From contig JAPFFF010000002.1 of assembly GCA_039105265.1 (NCBI GenBank), positions 3,596,001 through 3,660,000 on the forward strand: a DNA stretch of 64,000 nucleotides, in the 5' to 3' direction. Numbering within the stretch: position 1 is the first letter of the stretch; each line of letters opens with the position of its first letter. This DNA comes from Tritrichomonas musculus. Taxonomy: Eukaryota; Parabasalia; Tritrichomonadida; Tritrichomonadidae. Under the pieces are notes generated by a model. That model did not search any database. It was given only the letters and a program-made list of their open reading frames with translations, and was not told the DNA's origin. The translations under genes and the position numbers were made by a program. Below are positions 60,327-64,000 of this stretch, in pieces.

Positions 60327-61522
60327 CTGTGTATGGGTTTATTTGATTTTGAATTGAAATAATCAATTTGAAAAGATTTCAATAATTTTCAAAAATATTT
60401 GAATTCATTAAAATTGAATTATTTATTCTGAAATTTTCAAATTATTTCAATAAATACTGAATTAATGTTTGGGTAAAATATTCGGTATTATAATATTTTT
60501 TGTGAAAATAAAAATATAATTATATTTATTTTTTATTATAAAATTGAATATTTGGACTTAATTATAATATAAAGAGTCTGGTTCAAAATGATGAAAATTT
60601 TTTGCTTAAAAAATTAATTTAAATAATATATATCGTTTGTTTAAGACCTAATATATATGTTTGTAATTGTAAGAAATTGTGAAATATGAATTTTTGTAAA
60701 ACAAAAAAAAATCTAAGATAAAGCTTATTGTTAGTTGTTGCAAGTAAAATATTAATGGTTCAATTACAAGTAAGCATATAAACACAATTTAAATATAAAG
60801 CAAATAATATATAATATTATAAAATGAATGAACTTTGGAAATAATTTAAATTGTCTTTTTTATCAAAATATTTATTTTTCATATTGTTCATAAACGCACA
60901 ATACCTGTTTAAAAAACTGATATAGCCATAGATTTTAGATGAAAGATTAAAAATTGAAATTTTACTTTTGAATAGTCATACAAATTTGTATAACGCAATA
61001 CAATTTCAATATCGTTTTTCAATTCATTGAATTAGCAACCAATGTAAATGGATTTATTAATTCATTAATAATTTAATTTTGTTTTAATATTATGTATTAG
61101 GTTCAAAAAAAAAAATTGACCTTTAAAGGTGATTTGATGTAAAAAAAATTATTTCAAAAAAAATTCTCAAGGATTGATTTTATATAATGATTTTTGTATC
61201 TTATTATTTTATATTCGAAAGCAATAATGAAATGTATTATAAAAAATTCAAAACACATATACTTTCAGAAAGTAACTTTCTATTTTTTTTTGAAATTTGA
61301 GTGATCCATTTATAATAGAAATTTGGCAACCATATTTTGGTAATTAAAAAAGAGTAATCGAAATTTAGCATAAAGGAAAACCAGGCAATAAGCTGCAATG
61401 AATTGAATAAAACTTATAATATGTGTCTTATAAAAAGTCGATTAATAATAATTATTTATAAAATATTCAACTATATATATCTGTATTTATATATCATACT
61501 TATTTAAAAAAAAAAGCTGGCT
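60327..61522. other. AT-rich spacer
   Basis: No gene, repeat or structured element recognised. Confidence 0.45.
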
Positions 61523-63598
61523 TTAGTCTAATACTTGAGTTAGTTTTGATCCGGGAAAAACGAAAAGATAGCAATCACTATTTTGTGAAAAAAATGCTTT
61601 TTTTGAATATGAAACTTCACGAGCCTCAGGAAAAGAAAATACAGAAGCATAAGTGCATAAAAAGTTATCAACATAAAATCTTTCACCAAAAATTTCAACA
61701 GTTTGAACATTTCTACAATTAAAAGCTTCAGGTCCAATTTTTCTAATACTTATTGGGATCTCAACTTTATCAATCTGGGTGTCCATAAACGAGCATTCAC
61801 CAATTGACAAAATTTGGGAATCTTCAGGAAAAGTCACTTTTTTAAGATTCCGGCAAGAAAAAGCAAATTTTCCTATGTGTTTTACGCTGGAAGGTATAGA
61901 TATTTCCGCTAATGAAGTATCATTAAAGGCAAAATTTCCAATTGAATTCAATTCGGAATTTTTCTCAAATTCAATTTCTCTTAAATTGCGGCATTGGTGA
62001 AATGAGTAGTGGTTAATATTCTTTATGTTTGAAGGAATCAAAGCGTAGTCAATATCGCGAGAAGCAAAGACTAGATTGTCATAAAAATCATTATTCAAAT
62101 TTGACTTGCCAACGATCAATTTTTCATTCAAATTTGAATGAGAAAAAAATCTATTTTGAGGTGAAATTAAAATGTGAACAAACTTTGATGTAAAAGCACA
62201 CCAGCCTTCTTTTAATTCCCTCAAATTTGGAGGGAAAGTGAGTTCTTCAATTGGCGAATAAGAGAACGAATGCTCGTCAAAAGAGAGAAGATCAGAATCA
62301 TCAGCGAAATCAACTTTAAAGTGAGAAAAAATCTCAGAAAAAGCATTTTCACCAATAGTTGTAAGATGACGTGGAATGACCAACTTTTCAAGCATTGAAT
62401 GTGAAAAAGCTTCCTTTCCAATTGTTCTCAATTTTGAGTCATTTTGAAAGATTACTTGTTGAAGAGTGTCACAGTGGAAGAAGGCATGTTCCTCGATTGT
62501 TGTAACACTAGATGGAATAGAAATAGATTCAATTGCAAGAACAGAAAATGATTCTTTACTAATTTTGTAAATTTCTGAATTATCTTCGAATTCAATCTGT
62601 GAAAGACAAAGGCACCTACAAAATGTAAACTCATCAATGAGTTTAACGTGACGAGGAATGATAATTTTCTCGATTGATGAAAAAGAAAAGGCGAATTGAC
62701 CAATTGCATATAATTTTGAATTTCTCTCAAACTCAATGGTTGTCAAATTTTGGCACTGGTGAAAAGCAAAAGAACTGATTTCTGTGATATACGATGGAAT
62801 TATAGCTTTTTTTATATCTCGACAAGCAAAGAATAAAATTTCATAAAAAGAATCACTTTCATTCCTCTTTTTAGCAATCAATTTTTTATCGTTGTCAATA
62901 TATTTAAATGTCTGGTTTAGTGGTGAAATTGAAAGTTCATTCAAATGCCATGTAGATGAGCACCATCCATCTTTTATTTCAACAACTTTTTCTGGTATTG
63001 TTATTTTTCTAATCGATGAGGTTAAAAAAGCGTTTTTTTCAATCAACCGAAGTTCCGAATTTTCTGAAAAATCTACAAATTGTAGATTCATACAACCAGA
63101 AAAGGCGAATGAATCTATCTTTTGTATTGTTGATGGAATAATGGCTCTTTCTATGTCACGACATGCAAAAACAAGAATGTCATAATAATCAATATTTGAT
63201 TGTGATTTACCTAGTACCATTTTTTCATCTAAAATTGAAAAGTATTTGTTTTTTGGTGATATAAAAACCTGTTTCAAACGCCATGTGAAAGCACACCAAT
63301 CTTCCTTCAATTCTTTTAAACTTGATGGTATAGATATTTGTGTGAGTGATGAGCAAGAAAAAGCTTCTTCTTCGATAGTCTGAACTTCTGAATCTTCTGG
63401 AAATGAAATTGATGAAATATTATTATTATTTTTGAATGTTCCTTTCGAAATAATTGTGATATTGAATTCTTGAGATTCGTACCAAATCGAACGCGGAATA
63501 ACAATTTTGCCTTGTACTTTTGGAGAAAAAACTGTTTTTGCAATGTGGTTGCTAAAATCAATTTCAAAAGATAACCCATCACTATTTGTATTTTTCAT
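61523..63598 (-). CDS. BspA-like leucine-rich-repeat protein
   Basis: 691 residues made almost entirely of LRR_5/BspA-type repeats of about 23 residues, with the pattern I-P-S-S-V-x-x-I-x-x-x-A-F-x-x-C-x-x-L: examples are IPSSVTTIEEHAFFHCDTL and IPRHVKLIDEFTFCRCLCL. Three repeats carry a longer insertion with a WC motif, EDWCAFTWRLKQVFISP, DGWCSSTWHLNELSISP and EGWCAFTSKFVHILISP. After each comes a NKYF-type turn, then FACRDIERAIIPS or a close variant. There is no signal peptide and no C-terminal membrane segment, so this member is probably not the adhesive surface type, or its anchoring is not encoded here. The BspA-like family is greatly expanded in trichomonads. It starts 115 bp from, and is divergent to, the RING gene, so the two may share a promoter region. 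Confidence 0.9.
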   Translation of the reverse strand: MKNTNSDGLSFEIDFSNHIAKTVFSPKVQGKIVIPRSIWYESQEFNITIISKGTFKNNNNISSISFPEDSEVQTIEEEAFSCSSLTQISIPSSLKELKEDWCAFTWRLKQVFISPKNKYFSILDEKMVLGKSQSNIDYYDILVFACRDIERAIIPSTIQKIDSFAFSGCMNLQFVDFSENSELRLIEKNAFLTSSIRKITIPEKVVEIKDGWCSSTWHLNELSISPLNQTFKYIDNDKKLIAKKRNESDSFYEILFFACRDIKKAIIPSYITEISSFAFHQCQNLTTIEFERNSKLYAIGQFAFSFSSIEKIIIPRHVKLIDEFTFCRCLCLSQIEFEDNSEIYKISKESFSVLAIESISIPSSVTTIEEHAFFHCDTLQQVIFQNDSKLRTIGKEAFSHSMLEKLVIPRHLTTIGENAFSEIFSHFKVDFADDSDLLSFDEHSFSYSPIEELTFPPNLRELKEGWCAFTSKFVHILISPQNRFFSHSNLNEKLIVGKSNLNNDFYDNLVFASRDIDYALIPSNIKNINHYSFHQCRNLREIEFEKNSELNSIGNFAFNDTSLAEISIPSSVKHIGKFAFSCRNLKKVTFPEDSQILSIGECSFMDTQIDKVEIPISIRKIGPEAFNCRNVQTVEIFGERFYVDNFLCTYASVFSFPEAREVSYSKKAFFSQNSDCYLFVFPGSKLTQVLD

Positions 63599-63708
63599 TT
63601 ATTCGATGTAATTTAGAAAAAATTCAAAAATCTCTGAAAATTTTGAATATATAAAATTTTCTGCTACATTTTTTGAATGTTTTTAAAAAAATGCTTATAT
63701 TTAGCAAT

Positions 63709-63714
63709 TCACTA
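63709..63714 (+). promoter_or_regulatory. Initiator (Inr) overlapping the RING gene ATG
   Basis: TCACTA fits TCAYTW exactly; its last base is the A of the ATG at 63714. If transcription starts at the A of TCA (63711), as in Trichomonas, the leader would be three bases long. Confidence 0.6.
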
Positions 63715-64000
63715 TGGATAAAGAATCTTTAGAAGCACTTCTTGATAACATAATATGTCCTATTTGTTATCTTGCTATGATTCCATCATCTAGAGCTCCT
63801 ATGATTATTCCTGGATGTGGACATACAATATGCGAAGTATGTTTGAAAAAACTACACGATTGTCCTTTTTGCCATAAAGTCATTGATGACCCAGTGAGAA
63901 ATGTATCACTACTTCAAATTATCGATGAGTTGGAACATCGAAATTTAATACCACTCAAGCTTAATCCTCCCCCTCCAGCAAATAATAAGCTCATACCAAA
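63714..64000 (+). CDS. RING-finger protein, 5' part (cut by the window end)
   Basis: 95 codons to the window edge, no stop. The N-terminus reads MDKESLEALLDNIICPICYL; then GCGHTICEVCLKKLHDCPFC completes a C3HC4-type RING: C-x2-C at about 15-18, then C-x-H-x2-C-x2-C and C-x2-C, with the histidine in ligand position four. After it comes a short helix (LLQIIDELEHRN) and a Pro-rich start of the next region. By family it is an E3 ubiquitin ligase or an adaptor with RING. The ATG lies directly on an initiator motif. It is transcribed away from the BspA-like gene. Confidence 0.85.
   Translation, partial: MDKESLEALLDNIICPICYLAMIPSSRAPMIIPGCGHTICEVCLKKLHDCPFCHKVIDDPVRNVSLLQIIDELEHRNLIPLKLNPPPPANNKLIP

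Overview
The window reads as nuclear DNA of a parabasalid flagellate (a trichomonad; a Tritrichomonas-like genome fits the extreme AT content, but the genus cannot be fixed from sequence alone). The pointers are an initiator-binding-domain transcription factor of the IBP39 type (9638-10288), a BspA-like leucine-rich-repeat protein, a bacterial-type glucokinase, TCAYTW initiator motifs a few bases to about 35 bases upstream of several ATGs, intronless genes, and a very dense population of DNA transposons. Several long reading frames open with TTG in a mechanical reading; here the first in-frame ATG is used instead.

Layout. 1-3.1 kb: a large kinase-like protein whose catalytic Asp and DFG Asp are both Asn, so probably a pseudokinase. 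3.1-16.3 kb: mostly repeats and small transposons around a small membrane protein, a truncated ankyrin-type N-terminus and the IBD factor. The IBD gene has an inverted copy of its 3' end downstream, itself split by a P-element-like transposon with a perfect 8-bp target duplication. A decayed pogo-like transposase and an unclassified, broken, terminally repeated element follow. 16.3-19.1 kb: a SHIPPO-repeat (axonemal type) protein and an unrecognised Cys-rich small protein. 19.9-34.0 kb: one uninterrupted 4711-codon gene with RhoGEF (DH), PH-like and kelch domains, about 2700 residues of highly charged helical repeat, a 10-residue repeat and a C-terminal coiled coil plus beta-grasp-like domain.

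34.1-49.4 kb is a transposon graveyard. Two stacked nests can be read by target duplications. Nest 1 is about 34.6-39.3 kb with at least six inverted-repeat elements inside one another. Nest 2 is 39.5-43.6 kb: a TA-flanked element holding two hAT-like elements with perfect 8-bp duplications, one of which holds an apparently whole TA-flanked pogo-like transposon with an open 459-codon transposase. A second transposase family with GGG-type ends, a poly-T-anchored repeat carrying three hairpins, a MULE remnant and two minisatellites follow.

49.5-64 kb is the conventional gene island: seryl-tRNA synthetase, an HMG-box protein, glucokinase, a low-complexity protein, a second pseudokinase, a BspA-like LRR protein and, divergently from it, the 5' part of a RING-finger gene cut by the window end. 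The genes do not form an operon; they are separate cytosolic, signalling, cytoskeletal and transcription genes typical of a flagellate. Several stops overlap a TAAA, the polyadenylation motif known from Trichomonas.
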